From Gordoniibacillus chartarius (GTDB lineage Bacteria > Bacillota > Bacilli > Paenibacillales > NBRC-103111), in NCBI RefSeq assembly GCF_042432825.1, contig NZ_JBHLWN010000107.1, forward strand, positions 48,482-112,481: a stretch of 64,000 nt of DNA. Reading direction: 5' to 3'. The notes under the pieces are model-generated. The model was not told the origin of the DNA. It saw nothing but the letters and a program-made list of their open reading frames with translations, and did not search any database. Below, piece after piece: positions 23,989 through 33,610 of this stretch; the first letter of the stretch is position 1; each line of letters begins with the position of its first letter. A program made the position numbers and the translations under genes.

Positions 23989-24570
23989 ATGGATATAACA
24001 TGGAACATCATCTGGAAATGTGCAATGACCGTTTTGACCGGGATTCTCCTCATGCGCCTGTCTGGCCGCAAATCGATCGCCCAAATGACCGTCGCCACCA
24101 CCGTCATCATGATCTCTATAGGCGAGCTGCTGGCATCGGGCATCATCGACAACAAGATCTGGCGCGCCACGGCCGCCGTAGGCTTGTTCCTGCTCACCCT
24201 GGTGATTCTCGAATGGCTGGAGGTAAAGTCGACCCTTTTCCAGAAGTGGATGTCCGGCGAGCCGGTCGTTGTCATTCGCGATGGCCAGGTGGACGAGCGG
24301 ATGCTCCGCAAGATGCGAATTACCCATCAACAACTGAACATGCGTCTCCGTCAAAAGGGCATCGCCAGCCTTTCCGATGTTAAGATCGGGACCATCGAGG
24401 TCAACGGCGAGCTGGGCTTCGAGTGGTCCCCTCACGCAAAGCCGGCAACCTTGGGCGACCTGGAGAAGCTGCTGGCTGCATACCATTTACTGCCGGCGAA
24501 CGACAATAGTCCGCCCCTAACATCCGATAAGCCCCAGGACGCTCAAGACGGACCATTAACTTTACATTAG
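23989..24570 (+). CDS. DUF421 (YetF-like) membrane protein
   Basis: A 193-residue protein: about three membrane helices in the first 85 residues (MTVLTGILLMRLSGRKSIAQ, then ATTVIMISIGELLASGII and AVGLFLLTLVILEWL), and a cytoplasmic DUF421 domain (GEPVVVIRDGQVDERMLRKMRITHQQLNMRLRQKGI, DVKIGTIEVNGELGF). The RKSIAQMT motif after helix 1 is typical of the family. Related proteins in Bacillus are linked to spores, but no biochemical role is established. GGGGA precedes the ATG. The tail (DNSPPLTSDKPQDAQDGP) is probably disordered. Confidence 0.87.
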   Translation: MDITWNIIWKCAMTVLTGILLMRLSGRKSIAQMTVATTVIMISIGELLASGIIDNKIWRATAAVGLFLLTLVILEWLEVKSTLFQKWMSGEPVVVIRDGQVDERMLRKMRITHQQLNMRLRQKGIASLSDVKIGTIEVNGELGFEWSPHAKPATLGDLEKLLAAYHLLPANDNSPPLTSDKPQDAQDGPLTLH

Positions 24571-24624
24571 CCGCTACTTTGTTACTAATATCACTGTAAT
24601 CGGTCATATTTCCAGCAACGCTGA

Positions 24625-24657
24625 AGAGGCCAAGTCTTGTGTATTTGGCCTCCTTTT
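24625..24657 (+). terminator. hairpin terminator after the DUF421 gene
   Basis: GAGGCCAA pairs with TTGGCCTC around a ten-base loop, followed by CTTTT. Confidence 0.65.
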
Positions 24658-24687
24658 GCATCAAGATATTCGATTTCCCGGAGTATC

Positions 24688-27564
24688 CTAAGGGTTCACT
24701 TCATATCGAGTTCCATCGATCCTAAGTTCAGCGAAAGACGAAATACCGGGATATGCAGGATCCGTAGGAATACCGGGGTAATCCACTTGGAACTTCAAAT
24801 ATCGAAAGGCTTCGTTCAATAACGATTGTTTCACTCGAAGGGTCTCCATTGCTTCCGTATTGGTCGTGTAAGTTTCCGTTAGCAGTATCCAATTCACTCC
24901 ATCATTGGACCCGTAAACGTTCATTCCTTCGGACCGGTTTGGGAACCCTCTCCTGGCTTGGAACGAAAATGCTTTCGCCGAGATCTTATACTCCGCTCCA
25001 AAATCAAACGTGCTTGGAGCTCTCATATCCCCGCTGAAGGTTGCGGTATCGTTATCGACCAGCCTTTTGAGATTGTCCCTGTTCATCGTGGTTACATTCG
25101 ATATCATAGAATCATACGCATAATAATTCAAGGTTCCGTCCTCTAATTTCGGATTCAACAGTTCCAGCGCCTGTAAGCTGTTCACGAATCCGCTTAAAGC
25201 TGATAAGAAAGTACGATCTTCTACCTTCCCCTTCAACAATGCTTGTATTGCCTCTTTACGTTTCGAAAATTCCAGATAACTTTTGTGTGTGTAAACCTGG
25301 TCCGGATCATGCGTGGATAATACCGTTTCATATGCTTGATGCGGATTATTGGAAACAACGAATCCGATTTGCTGTGTATTGATCACCGTGCCGTTATCGG
25401 CGGCGACGATAACCGTAATGGGTTCTTCTGTCTTCTTATCCGGCGTCCATCGGAGCATTCCGTCACTGTCTATCGACATGCCATTCGGAGCATTGAACAG
25501 ACTTAATGTAACGTTGTCGGCATTCTCCAGCTCCACCTTTTGTTCAAAAGGAACTTTTTTAAGAAGATAATGCACCTGTTCCCCATTCCCTTTAAAAGTC
25601 GGCACATTCGTGATCAAGCCGCCGCTTGCATTCACATATTGCAGGCGATCGAAGTCTACTTGAACATCCGTATCGGAAATGACGGAGTAAAAGTCCATAT
25701 TGGCCAATTGTCGAGCCGTCCTGGAAATTTGCTTTTTCTCATTCGTGTTATACACGATATGTTTCCACTGTCCGTTTGTATTGGGGATATTCAATTCCTG
25801 ATAAGCTTCGCCAAAATAATTATTGCTGCTGATGAACAGCTTGGCCGTACCGGTTGAACGAATCCGCAAGGACAGAAATTCGCTTTCAGGCTTGTTGATC
25901 TTGATTAATGAGGGCAATGCAATCTGATTGCCTCCGCGTACCGTTGTTGTGTCGTTCGGGAAATGAGAGTCGTATTCCGTTTCTTTAATCTGATCTTGAC
26001 TCTTTGCAGATTTTACCCGGATGTAAGTTGCTCCTTCTTCAGTGATCGCAGCAGCCAAGCCTTTATCTAAAATGGCCCCTCTCTCGCCGAATGCAACAGA
26101 ACTATCTGCAGCTTGTGCCGCAATAGCGATCCCCTTGTCCGCATTACGCTCGCTTGGAAGGGATAACCAATACTCGCATCCGATTTCCGTCATTTTATTA
26201 TCACTGAAACTTCCCCAAAAATTTACTTTGTTCGTTCCGTTATAAAAGATCGGTGAAGTTAAATGCTTCGCCATTACCGTTAGAGTAGGGGCCCTTGTTT
26301 CCAGCTCTTCTTCTGTCATCCCCTCCAAATATCGATAAGCATCGTACAGCTCGCTCATATTAAAATATAATCCCGTTCGGCCGCGATAAGCTTCCGATAC
26401 TTTTCCGCCGAAATCCTGATAGCCCAGCTCCGTCCAGGGGATCGTGTACCCTGCCATATATCGATAAAAATTTTCGGATCCGTCCAATATACGCTGATTG
26501 AGAAAAGCATAAGGAGTCTGGGCATACGTGGCTGTCGATACGGTCCCTTTCTCCGGATCCAGCTTCGTTCTCTGCTGAGTCAGAATACGTGCGATGCCCG
26601 TAAAATTGATAACGTCACCGGCACCATGAGCTTGGTCGCGTCCCATCTCCAAATGCTGTACGTAGGTTTTGCCCGTAGGATTTCTTGGATCGTTTGCCTC
26701 TATCAAACGGAATTGATTTTGTAAGGCGCCGTTGATGTCCGGCTTTGTCGTCGTAGAGTTGACCATGGCCCATTCGACCGCTTCTTCATAACGTGCCTTA
26801 TCGTCTTTGAAAATATATCCGGCCATAGCCCCGATTACCGGGTAAAGGTGCTGATTCATATACCGGTAATTGGTATACAAGAATGTGCTGATTACGGGAT
26901 CGATAAGGTTTGCAGTCAGTTTCTCTGTATCTTCTTCCGTCCATTTCAAGCTGTAATTCATAATACCGTTCGGTATATCATCGTACTCTTCGTCTACGAC
27001 TGACGTGTAGCGCAGCAGCTCCGCTGCACTGACCATATAGTAAAACGGTGTGCCTACATGAATATGGGAATCGGCATAATACTGATATGCATGCGGGTTC
27101 ATATTTTCCCATATCCGGACAAGCCTTAAGGCATTATAGCGATATTGGCTGTTACCTGTTAAATAATACAGCACGGCCTGCGTATACGCCCGAAAACCGT
27201 CGCTGCTTAAATTCACGTTCGCAGCGGCCTTGGTAAATGTCGAATCTTTAGGGGTATCGATCGTCCCTGCCTTTAAGTTAGCCGATTCGAACTTTAACGA
27301 GGCGTATTTCGTTTCTTTCATTGCGTTATAATAGCTAAGCCAAGGATCGTTCCCTTTCATCAATTCTCGTCTCGTATTCTCTAACTTTTGCGGATCGACG
27401 CTGATTCCCGGATGAACGAATCCGTCTTTTTCCTCGATAATGAGTTTTACAGCCTCAGTCACATCAGACGTATGTTGTTGTTCAGCGGAGACTACACTTC
27501 CTAATTGCAAGCTCCCGATTGCTACAAATATGGATAATAATAACGGAATCCACTTTTTGTCCAT
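24688..27564 (-). CDS. secreted alginate-lyase-superfamily polysaccharide lyase
   Basis: A 958-residue exported protein. A signal peptide ends near VVSA-EQQ. Then come an (alpha/alpha) toroid alginate-lyase-like domain (about 40-430; NLSSDGFRAYTQAVLYYLTGN, NPHAYQYYADSHIHVG, HLEMGRDQAHGAGDVI), a carbohydrate-binding-like sandwich (about 480-650), a putative Ig-type module (VTLSLFNAPNGMSIDSDGML, about 670-740) and a C-terminal F5/8-type discoidin domain (about 810-950, ATFSGDMRAPSTFDFGAEY, NVYGSNDGVNW). The ATG at 27564 has GGAGG 8 bases upstream. The likely catalytic region holds the Arg/His of EMGRDQAHG. Substrate (alginate, pectin-type or glycosaminoglycan-like uronan) is not decidable from sequence. 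Confidence 0.83.
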   Translation of the reverse strand: MDKKWIPLLLSIFVAIGSLQLGSVVSAEQQHTSDVTEAVKLIIEEKDGFVHPGISVDPQKLENTRRELMKGNDPWLSYYNAMKETKYASLKFESANLKAGTIDTPKDSTFTKAAANVNLSSDGFRAYTQAVLYYLTGNSQYRYNALRLVRIWENMNPHAYQYYADSHIHVGTPFYYMVSAAELLRYTSVVDEEYDDIPNGIMNYSLKWTEEDTEKLTANLIDPVISTFLYTNYRYMNQHLYPVIGAMAGYIFKDDKARYEEAVEWAMVNSTTTKPDINGALQNQFRLIEANDPRNPTGKTYVQHLEMGRDQAHGAGDVINFTGIARILTQQRTKLDPEKGTVSTATYAQTPYAFLNQRILDGSENFYRYMAGYTIPWTELGYQDFGGKVSEAYRGRTGLYFNMSELYDAYRYLEGMTEEELETRAPTLTVMAKHLTSPIFYNGTNKVNFWGSFSDNKMTEIGCEYWLSLPSERNADKGIAIAAQAADSSVAFGERGAILDKGLAAAITEEGATYIRVKSAKSQDQIKETEYDSHFPNDTTTVRGGNQIALPSLIKINKPESEFLSLRIRSTGTAKLFISSNNYFGEAYQELNIPNTNGQWKHIVYNTNEKKQISRTARQLANMDFYSVISDTDVQVDFDRLQYVNASGGLITNVPTFKGNGEQVHYLLKKVPFEQKVELENADNVTLSLFNAPNGMSIDSDGMLRWTPDKKTEEPITVIVAADNGTVINTQQIGFVVSNNPHQAYETVLSTHDPDQVYTHKSYLEFSKRKEAIQALLKGKVEDRTFLSALSGFVNSLQALELLNPKLEDGTLNYYAYDSMISNVTTMNRDNLKRLVDNDTATFSGDMRAPSTFDFGAEYKISAKAFSFQARRGFPNRSEGMNVYGSNDGVNWILLTETYTTNTEAMETLRVKQSLLNEAFRYLKFQVDYPGIPTDPAYPGISSFAELRIDGTRYEVNP

Positions 27565-27588
27565 AAGTTTTACCTCCACTCGTCATCT

Positions 27589-27608
27589 AAAACTGCCAAT
27601 GCAGTTTT
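27589..27608 (-). promoter_or_regulatory. leader hairpin before the lyase RBS
   Basis: AAAACTGC-4-GCAGTTTT is a perfect 8-bp stem located about 10 bases upstream of the GGAGG site. No T-run follows in the minus direction beyond the stem, so it looks like a 5' leader stem rather than a terminator. Confidence 0.4.
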
Positions 27609-27655
27609 CGTCCTTTCCGTTGAACCACCTTACTGATGTTCAATCCGATATAATT

Positions 27656-27669
27656 TGAAACCGCTTACC
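27656..27669. promoter_or_regulatory. cre-like site upstream of the lyase gene
   Basis: TGAAACCGCTTACC matches TGWAANCGNTNWCA at 13 of 14 positions and differs from the xylanase site by one base. It is 92 bases before the start codon and lies in the dyad AAACCG-5-CGGTTT. Confidence 0.5.
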
Positions 27670-27699
27670 GGTTTGTCCGTACTAAATCCCCCCTATCCG

Positions 27700-28022
27700 T
27701 CGTTTCTGTTTCCCGAAAACATCCTGCCTGAAATGTTTCGCCATGGCGTCTTTAGACTACCATACCCCCATTTTCTGTTAAATGCTGTTTTTTAAGCTCC
27801 GTGTGCGGTCTTTTAAGATGTTGCGCGGGTACCGATCGGATGCAAAAGGGGGACAGCCTCTTCCGACTGCACGGTGAAGAGGCCAAGCCGGCTGCGCTTG
27901 GCCCTTATTTTTTCGCATAGCTGCAGTTCTGCTAAGCTGTCGCGCCCGGGGCGGCGGACATGTTCAAGGTTTGAGCCGCATGTTAATGGCCACTCTCTCG
28001 TGCCCCTTCCTGCCGGGCCGGC
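27700..28022. other. intergenic stretch with an orphan terminator
   Basis: No gene is supported. At 27881-27912 GGCCAAGC-7-GCTTGGCC is followed by CTTATTTTTT, a plus-strand terminator with no plus-strand gene before it for over 3 kb. The end of the CUT1 operon (28023) has no clear terminator of its own in this stretch. Confidence 0.6.
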
Positions 28023-29294
28023 TCACTCATGGTGAGCTTCCCAGAGGCGCTGCAATTCCGCAACAGCTTGCTCCCGATTCAGGACACCCCCGACATAAGC
28101 TTGCAGCGTAGAAGAAAACTCCTGTATCGTCCCCGAAGGCCACCAAGCGTGCGCCCACGGAATCGTCTTCTGGGCGGCGGCATATGCGGTAAGGTCTGCG
28201 GCCAGCGGCCCCAGTTCCTCCGTGGTATGCAGATCGGTGAAGGCCGGAATGGATTTGAAGGAATCCACCAAATACTTCTGGCCATTATCATGCAGCCAGT
28301 TTAGAAACTTTTTGCTCTCCTCGAGATGCTTGGAGTCCTTATTCACGACATAGTAGCCGGGTACTCCGACCGGCAATTTCGTATCCGCGGGGTCGTCGCT
28401 GAGTGGAATCGCAAACATGCCCATGCGGATATTCGGATTGATTTTGCGGATCGACTCGAGGGTCCAGACCCCCTGCTGCATCATGGCCGTCTGACCGGAT
28501 GCGAAGGCATACACCTGCTCATCGTAGCTAACCCCGACCGACTCCCGCCCTTTCCCGTATTCCAGCGTCATGTCGAGTACATCAAAGAATCCGTCGATCT
28601 TGGCTAAATCGGCGATCCGTTTCTCCCCCCGATTGATCTGTTCAATGAAGCCGATCGGCTCCTTCTCGTACGCGAAGGGCAAATTGAGCAGGTGCTGGCC
28701 GAGCACCCACCACTCCTTGTAGCCTTCCGAATAAGAGACGATCCCCGCCGCTCTCAGCTTCCGGTTCACCTGCCGCAGCTCGCTGATCGTAGTGGGAACT
28801 TGCCTAACGCCGGCTTTAGCGAACAGGTCCTTGTTGTAAATAAAACCGTATGCTTCAACCGACATCGGAAAGCCCAGCTGCCTGCCGTTAACCGTCATCC
28901 CTCGGACGGCGGAGGGAGATACCTTGCTCATCCACGGCTCCCCCGATAAGTCGGCCAAGAAAGGCGACCAGTCCTGCACGTCGGTAAACGATTTGATGCT
29001 GAAAATATCCGGCGCCTCGCCGGCAGCGAAGCTCGTGACCAAGGCGATATCATAGTCCTTCAGCACTTGTGCGTCGATGACGACATCGGGGTTTTCAGCC
29101 ATATACTGTTTCGCCATATCCAGCACTTGTTCCGTGATTTCCGCTTTGAACTGCAGCAGCTTGATCGTGACCTTAGGCGCTTCGGCCGCACTGCCGGACG
29201 GAACATCCACCTTCGCCGTATTCGTTGTTGTGCATCCTCCTGCGGCGAGAGCAAGTAAGGCGCTAACCGACAGCAGCACGAGCCATTTTCTCAT
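28023..29294 (-). CDS. second CUT1 sugar-binding lipoprotein of the operon
   Basis: A 423-residue extracellular solute-binding protein with lipobox LAAGGC (Cys21) and the type 1 oligosaccharide-binding fold (PDIFSIKSFTDVQDWSPFLADL, FPMSVEAYGFIYNKDLFAKAGV, FASGQTAMMQQGVWTLESI). It overlaps the response-regulator stop by 4 bases, so it is the last gene of the chain SBP-permease-permease-kinase-regulator-SBP. A binding protein coupled to a YesM/YesN pair suggests either a second ligand specificity for the same permeases or presentation of ligand to the sensor. Membrane-anchored on the outer face. Confidence 0.9.
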   Translation of the reverse strand: MRKWLVLLSVSALLALAAGGCTTTNTAKVDVPSGSAAEAPKVTIKLLQFKAEITEQVLDMAKQYMAENPDVVIDAQVLKDYDIALVTSFAAGEAPDIFSIKSFTDVQDWSPFLADLSGEPWMSKVSPSAVRGMTVNGRQLGFPMSVEAYGFIYNKDLFAKAGVRQVPTTISELRQVNRKLRAAGIVSYSEGYKEWWVLGQHLLNLPFAYEKEPIGFIEQINRGEKRIADLAKIDGFFDVLDMTLEYGKGRESVGVSYDEQVYAFASGQTAMMQQGVWTLESIRKINPNIRMGMFAIPLSDDPADTKLPVGVPGYYVVNKDSKHLEESKKFLNWLHDNGQKYLVDSFKSIPAFTDLHTTEELGPLAADLTAYAAAQKTIPWAHAWWPSGTIQEFSSTLQAYVGGVLNREQAVAELQRLWEAHHE

Positions 29295-30865
29295 CGCGTA
29301 TCCCCCTTCTGTTCCTGTCTCCGATATTGAAACGGCGTCACGCCCATATGTTTCTTAAACACTTTGCCGAAATAGTTTTCATCCGTATAGCCGACCGCCT
29401 CCGAAATTTCCAGCAGCGACATACCGGTATGAGCCAAGAGCGATCTCGCCTTCTCCATGCGAAGCTCGGTCAAATAGGTCACAACCGTGGTGTTGAACTC
29501 TTCTTTGAACTTCTTGGCGATATACTGCGGGCTGAAGTGGAACCGCTCCGAAAGGCTTGTGAGCGAGATGTCCTCTTGATAATGCCCATTGATGTACTGG
29601 CGCATCGATTCCACCGCATGATGGCCGTTGCTTTCCGAACCTGAGCTCTCAATCAGCCGCCACCACTGCTGTACAAGCAGCCGTTCCCATTCATCCAAAT
29701 CGCTGATCCACAGCGGCAGGTACAGATCGGCCAGCTCTTTGCCTGATAAGCCGGCCAAGTTCGCCCGCTCCAGCAGCAAGTTCGCCTCCAAGGTGCAGGC
29801 TTGCAGCTCCTTTAGTGTCAGCTTCCCGCGCGCCCGCAAGCTGTCGGTGAATGAGCGGATCAGTTCCGCCGCATACGCCTTGTTGGCTCCGGCCACCGCA
29901 GCTTCGAGCAGCAGCCTTTGGTCGGACAGCCTCGGCAGATCATCGGCCGGCTCCGGCGGGGCTTCAACAGCAAGAATGTTGGATTTCAAGAGAGAGGCCT
30001 TCGCTTCGCTCAATGCTGCGGGCAAGCTTTCCATCCGCACTTCGCCGCCGGAAGCACCGATGAAGGCGGATAAGCCCAATGTCCGGCACCACGCATCCGC
30101 TAAACGGGCGAGATAAGACTCGAATTCGGACGGCGGAATGTCCTGGCTCTGGCGCGTTACCAGCAGCACCCACCGCTGAGGATCAAGCCGGCAAAACAGA
30201 TGGGGGCCGAACGGCTGCAAAATTTCATGCGCAATGTTGTTAACCGCGAAGATGAACAATTCCCCGTCCCCGTCAAAGCGACCGCTCACCAGCTCGATCC
30301 GGTTGCGGGGAACAACAAGTGCAACCTGGAAGCCGCCGTTCGCATCGGACAGCTTGTGCAGAAGGCTGCGGATCCCGTGGTGGAACGGAACTTCCCCCTT
30401 CAGGTAGTCAGCCAGCTTCTGCTCTTCCAGCAAGGCATCCCCCTTCTTCAGGCGATATTCCGTCTCCCGGTCGTCGCTCTTGCTGCTCTGTCGATCGTGC
30501 CATGCTGCCACGGCGCGGGCAACCGCCTGCTCCAGGTCGCTCTTCCGAAAAGGCTTCAGCAAATAGTCGACACCCCAAGCCCGAATCGCAGCCTGCGTAT
30601 AGTAAAAATCGTCATGCCCGCTGATGACAATCACTTGCGTCTCGCCATTCTCCTCCCGCAGCTGCCGCAGCAGCTCAGGACCGTCCATGCGGGGCATGCT
30701 CATGTCGCAAAATACGATCATCGGATTATGCTCGCGAATAAGGCTTAACGCCTGGGCGCCGTCCTCCGCCATGAGCCGCTGCGAGATGCCGAACTTCTCC
30801 CAATCGACGGATAGTTCTATCGCTTCCCGTACGTGCTCTTCATCGTCAACAATCAGCGCTTTCAT
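29291..30865 (-). CDS. YesN-type AraC-family response regulator
   Basis: A 524-residue regulator: receiver domain with Asp7-Asp8 and phospho-acceptor Asp54 (VFCDMSMPRMDG), a long variable middle region (about 130-410), and a C-terminal AraC/XylS pair of helix-turn-helix motifs (DISLTSLSERFHFSPQYIAK, then GMSLLEISEAVGYTDENYFGKVFKKHMGVTPFQYR). The ATG at 30865 has GAGGAGG upstream; the frame to 30904 lacks one. It follows the kinase gene by 35 bases and overlaps the binding-protein gene. Expected to activate the importer operon or related hydrolase genes. Confidence 0.93.
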   Translation of the reverse strand: MKALIVDDEEHVREAIELSVDWEKFGISQRLMAEDGAQALSLIREHNPMIVFCDMSMPRMDGPELLRQLREENGETQVIVISGHDDFYYTQAAIRAWGVDYLLKPFRKSDLEQAVARAVAAWHDRQSSKSDDRETEYRLKKGDALLEEQKLADYLKGEVPFHHGIRSLLHKLSDANGGFQVALVVPRNRIELVSGRFDGDGELFIFAVNNIAHEILQPFGPHLFCRLDPQRWVLLVTRQSQDIPPSEFESYLARLADAWCRTLGLSAFIGASGGEVRMESLPAALSEAKASLLKSNILAVEAPPEPADDLPRLSDQRLLLEAAVAGANKAYAAELIRSFTDSLRARGKLTLKELQACTLEANLLLERANLAGLSGKELADLYLPLWISDLDEWERLLVQQWWRLIESSGSESNGHHAVESMRQYINGHYQEDISLTSLSERFHFSPQYIAKKFKEEFNTTVVTYLTELRMEKARSLLAHTGMSLLEISEAVGYTDENYFGKVFKKHMGVTPFQYRRQEQKGDTR

Positions 30866-30900
30866 GCTGTTCCTCCTCTCTATGGATGTCGCCAAGCTCA

Positions 30901-32643
30901 TCACTGAAGGCTGATTCGCAGTGTAATCACGGTAGCTTCATAGGGAACGCTCTTTAGCTCCCACACAAACTTGTCGTCATACCGCAAGCGCAGCCGGGTA
31001 AGCACGTTGATCAGCCCGATTCCCCGCTCTTGTCCGCTGGCCGGCAGCCGTCCCTCGTATTCCCATCGGATCTTCGTTATCGTCTCTTCATCAATGCCCT
31101 TGCCGTTATCCATGACGCGGATAACAAGCTCATCCGTCAGTTCGATGCCGATATGCAGAGTCCCGAAGCCGTTTCCTTTCTCAATGCCGTGAATGATGCT
31201 GTTCTCCACCAGGGGCTGAAGAATCATCTTCGGCACGGGAATGTACCGGGCTTCCTCGGCGCAGGACATGGTGAAGGAGAGCCGATTCTTGAACCGCGCG
31301 CCCTGCAGCGACAAGTAGGCTTCCATATGCTCAATTTCTTTCTGCAGCGGCACCGTCTCCGTGTTCAGATCCATGCTATAGCGCAGAATGCTGCCCAGCT
31401 CCGCAATCCGGTCATTAATCTCCGAAGCGCCGTGGCGCAGCGCCAGCGTACCGATCGACTGCAGGGAGTTGTAGAGAAAATGGGGATTGATTTGGGCCTG
31501 CAGCATTTTCAGCCGGGCGGTCGTCAGTTCCAGCCTGCTCCGATATTCGCGATTCATGAGATCATCGAGTCCCCGCACCATGGACTGAAACCGCTGCTCG
31601 AGCACTCCGAGCTCATCTTCTCGCAAAGGGACAGGCTGCGTTTCGAAATTGCCGGTCTCCACCTTTGCCATGTTACGGACCAATCGCTTGATCGGAACGA
31701 CCAGCTTGTAGGTCAGCGCGAACGCGCATACGAATACGATGACGGTCATGAGAAACGGAACCACGAGCGATTTGCGCAAAGCCTGGTCTGCGGCATCATT
31801 AATCATGGCGGAAGGGATAAACTTGACGAGCGTGAGCGGCATACCTTTAAATTCGTCGATGAGGTACAACACGACGCCGTTCTGGCCGTCCAGCGTCATC
31901 TGCATCGAGCCGCGTTGACCGATCTCCCCTTCCGCCAGGAGCGGTACACTGTCCCCGGACTGACCGCCCATGGCATACAGCAGCTGACGATCCTGGCGTA
32001 TCATCAGATACATTCTTTCCCCTTCCGCAGCCGTGGAAGAGAACGGCCGGACCAAGCGCTCGAACAGCTCCGGCCCTACGTAGATGGACAGAACGCCGAG
32101 CAGCGTCGGCCGCGGATAATCGAACATCGGCTGGTGAAACGCGAGCAGCTTCTGCCCGTTTAGCGTCACAACGTTGTAGCCGTGCGACCCCGTCCAACCG
32201 GCCGGGTCCGTATCCATCGTCGACCCGGTATCCAAGTGGTCGTCCTCGCCCAGCTGCAGAAAATTGACGCTCGTAAATACTAGGCCGGTCGGCGTACTGG
32301 TGAACCGCGCCGCGCGAAACTCCGGGCGCGCCTTGGAGACGGTATATACCTGATTGGAGATATACTGCCTCTTATTATAATCCATCTGCGTCTTCGACCG
32401 CAGATAATCCATTATCGTCGAATCGTAATAAAACTGTATCGATACGTGACTCAAATCGTCCAAGTAACGTTTCAGCACATACATGCTGCTCTCCATCGCA
32501 TGCTGGTTCAGGTCGATGACTTGATTTTGCACGGATTGGGTTGTCGTCCGATAAGAGATCGCAATCGTAATTATCAGCGGTACAACGGCCGAGATCAGCA
32601 TGCCGACGATGACTTTGGACAATAAACTTCTCTTAAACCACAT
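30901..32643 (-). CDS. YesM/LytS-type sensor histidine kinase
   Basis: A 580-residue membrane kinase: helix 1 (about 10-30), extracellular sensor region (32-290), helix 2 (about 292-312), HAMP (VVPIKRLVRNMAKVETGNFE), His_kinase region with His388 (QAQINPHFLYNSLQ), and HATPase (VPKMILQPLVENSIIHGIEKG, VMDNGKGID, GIGLINVLTRL). The family phosphorylates an AraC-type regulator, here the next gene. Its operon position after the permeases suggests that it senses the imported sugar outside the cell. Confidence 0.92.
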   Translation of the reverse strand: MWFKRSLLSKVIVGMLISAVVPLIITIAISYRTTTQSVQNQVIDLNQHAMESSMYVLKRYLDDLSHVSIQFYYDSTIMDYLRSKTQMDYNKRQYISNQVYTVSKARPEFRAARFTSTPTGLVFTSVNFLQLGEDDHLDTGSTMDTDPAGWTGSHGYNVVTLNGQKLLAFHQPMFDYPRPTLLGVLSIYVGPELFERLVRPFSSTAAEGERMYLMIRQDRQLLYAMGGQSGDSVPLLAEGEIGQRGSMQMTLDGQNGVVLYLIDEFKGMPLTLVKFIPSAMINDAADQALRKSLVVPFLMTVIVFVCAFALTYKLVVPIKRLVRNMAKVETGNFETQPVPLREDELGVLEQRFQSMVRGLDDLMNREYRSRLELTTARLKMLQAQINPHFLYNSLQSIGTLALRHGASEINDRIAELGSILRYSMDLNTETVPLQKEIEHMEAYLSLQGARFKNRLSFTMSCAEEARYIPVPKMILQPLVENSIIHGIEKGNGFGTLHIGIELTDELVIRVMDNGKGIDEETITKIRWEYEGRLPASGQERGIGLINVLTRLRLRYDDKFVWELKSVPYEATVITLRISLQ

Positions 32644-32702
32644 AGGACCTCCTGCAGCCGGTGCTCTCCTATCCTGGCGTACATCTTTCTATTCTACAAC
32701 AA

Positions 32703-32750
32703 AACCCCCTTTCCCTTCACTTGGGGTGCCAAGTAAAAGAACAAGGGGTT
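32703..32750 (-). terminator. intercistronic hairpin between permease and kinase genes
   Basis: Outer arms AACCCCCT/AAGGGGTT (32703-32710, 32743-32750) enclose a perfect ACTTGG-4-CCAAGT stem (32719-32734). A TTTTGTTG tail follows in the minus direction. It probably attenuates transcription so that the kinase and regulator are made at lower level than the permeases. Confidence 0.5.
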
Positions 32751-32770
32751 CGAAGTAAGGAAGCGTCGGA

Positions 32771-33610
32771 TCAGCCTTTGACGGCCCCCGCAACGACTCC
32801 TTCAATGATATATCGCTGGCAGAACAAATAAAATATGACAACCGGCACGATAGCCAGCACCAGCATCGCCATCATCGCGCCCATATCGATCGAACCGTAG
32901 CCGCCTTTCAGATATTGAACCGCGATCGGAATCGTCTTGTATTCCGTACCGATGACCAGATAGGGCAGCAAGTAGTCGTTCCAAATCCACATCACGTTCA
33001 GGATGGCAACCGTTATCGAAATCGGCTTCAGAATCGGCAGCACAATCAGGAAGAAGGACTGCTTCGGGCTGCCGCCGTCCATCATCACGGCCTCTTCGAT
33101 CTCGAGCGGAATGCCTTTCACAAAGCCGGAATAGAGGAACACCGACAATCCGCAGCCGAAGCCTAAGTAAATCAGGATGATGCCGATCGGATTATCGAGA
33201 TACAGCACGTTTGCCACCTTCGTCATCGTGAACATCACCATCTGGAATGGGACGATCATCGAGAAGACGAACGCGATGTACAACAGCTTCGTATACTTTG
33301 TCTTCACCCGCGTAATATACCAGGCCGTCATCGCCGTGAAACCGACGATCACCAGCACCGAGCACACCGTAATAAATAGCGACATGCCGAACGCGCTGAA
33401 GAAATTCGTCTTTTCCAGCCCGCTCGTGTAGTTGTCCAGACCAGAGAACGTCTCGCTGTTCGGGAACTGAAACGGCGTGTCGCTAATGAAGAATTTCCCC
33501 TTGAACGAGTTCAAAAGCACAATCAGAATAGGGGATAAGAATACGACAATGACAGCTAGGAAGAAAATGAAAATCATATTGTCTTTGGCAGTCATACGTG
33601 GGGTTGGCAT
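32771..33610 (-). CDS. CUT1 sugar ABC transporter permease (MalG-like)
   Basis: A 279-residue inner-membrane permease with six predicted helices. The ATPase-docking EAA loop is EEAVMMDGGSPKQSFFLIVLPILKP. The end RYIIEGVVAGAVKG is the usual MalG-class C-terminus. It overlaps the upstream permease by one base (TGATG). No ATPase gene is in the operon, so a shared MsmX/UgpC-type ATPase encoded elsewhere would energise it, as is common in Bacillales. Confidence 0.93.
   Translation of the reverse strand: MPTPRMTAKDNMIFIFFLAVIVVFLSPILIVLLNSFKGKFFISDTPFQFPNSETFSGLDNYTSGLEKTNFFSAFGMSLFITVCSVLVIVGFTAMTAWYITRVKTKYTKLLYIAFVFSMIVPFQMVMFTMTKVANVLYLDNPIGIILIYLGFGCGLSVFLYSGFVKGIPLEIEEAVMMDGGSPKQSFFLIVLPILKPISITVAILNVMWIWNDYLLPYLVIGTEYKTIPIAVQYLKGGYGSIDMGAMMAMLVLAIVPVVIFYLFCQRYIIEGVVAGAVKG

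Noticed and set aside
25060..25090. Possible insertion or frameshift in the lyase C-terminal domain
   Set aside because: The discoidin domain is continuous through this region and the frame is intact to the stop.
31030..32163. 377-codon plus-strand frame over the sensor kinase gene
   Set aside because: Antisense shadow; the kinase frame has all expected motifs.
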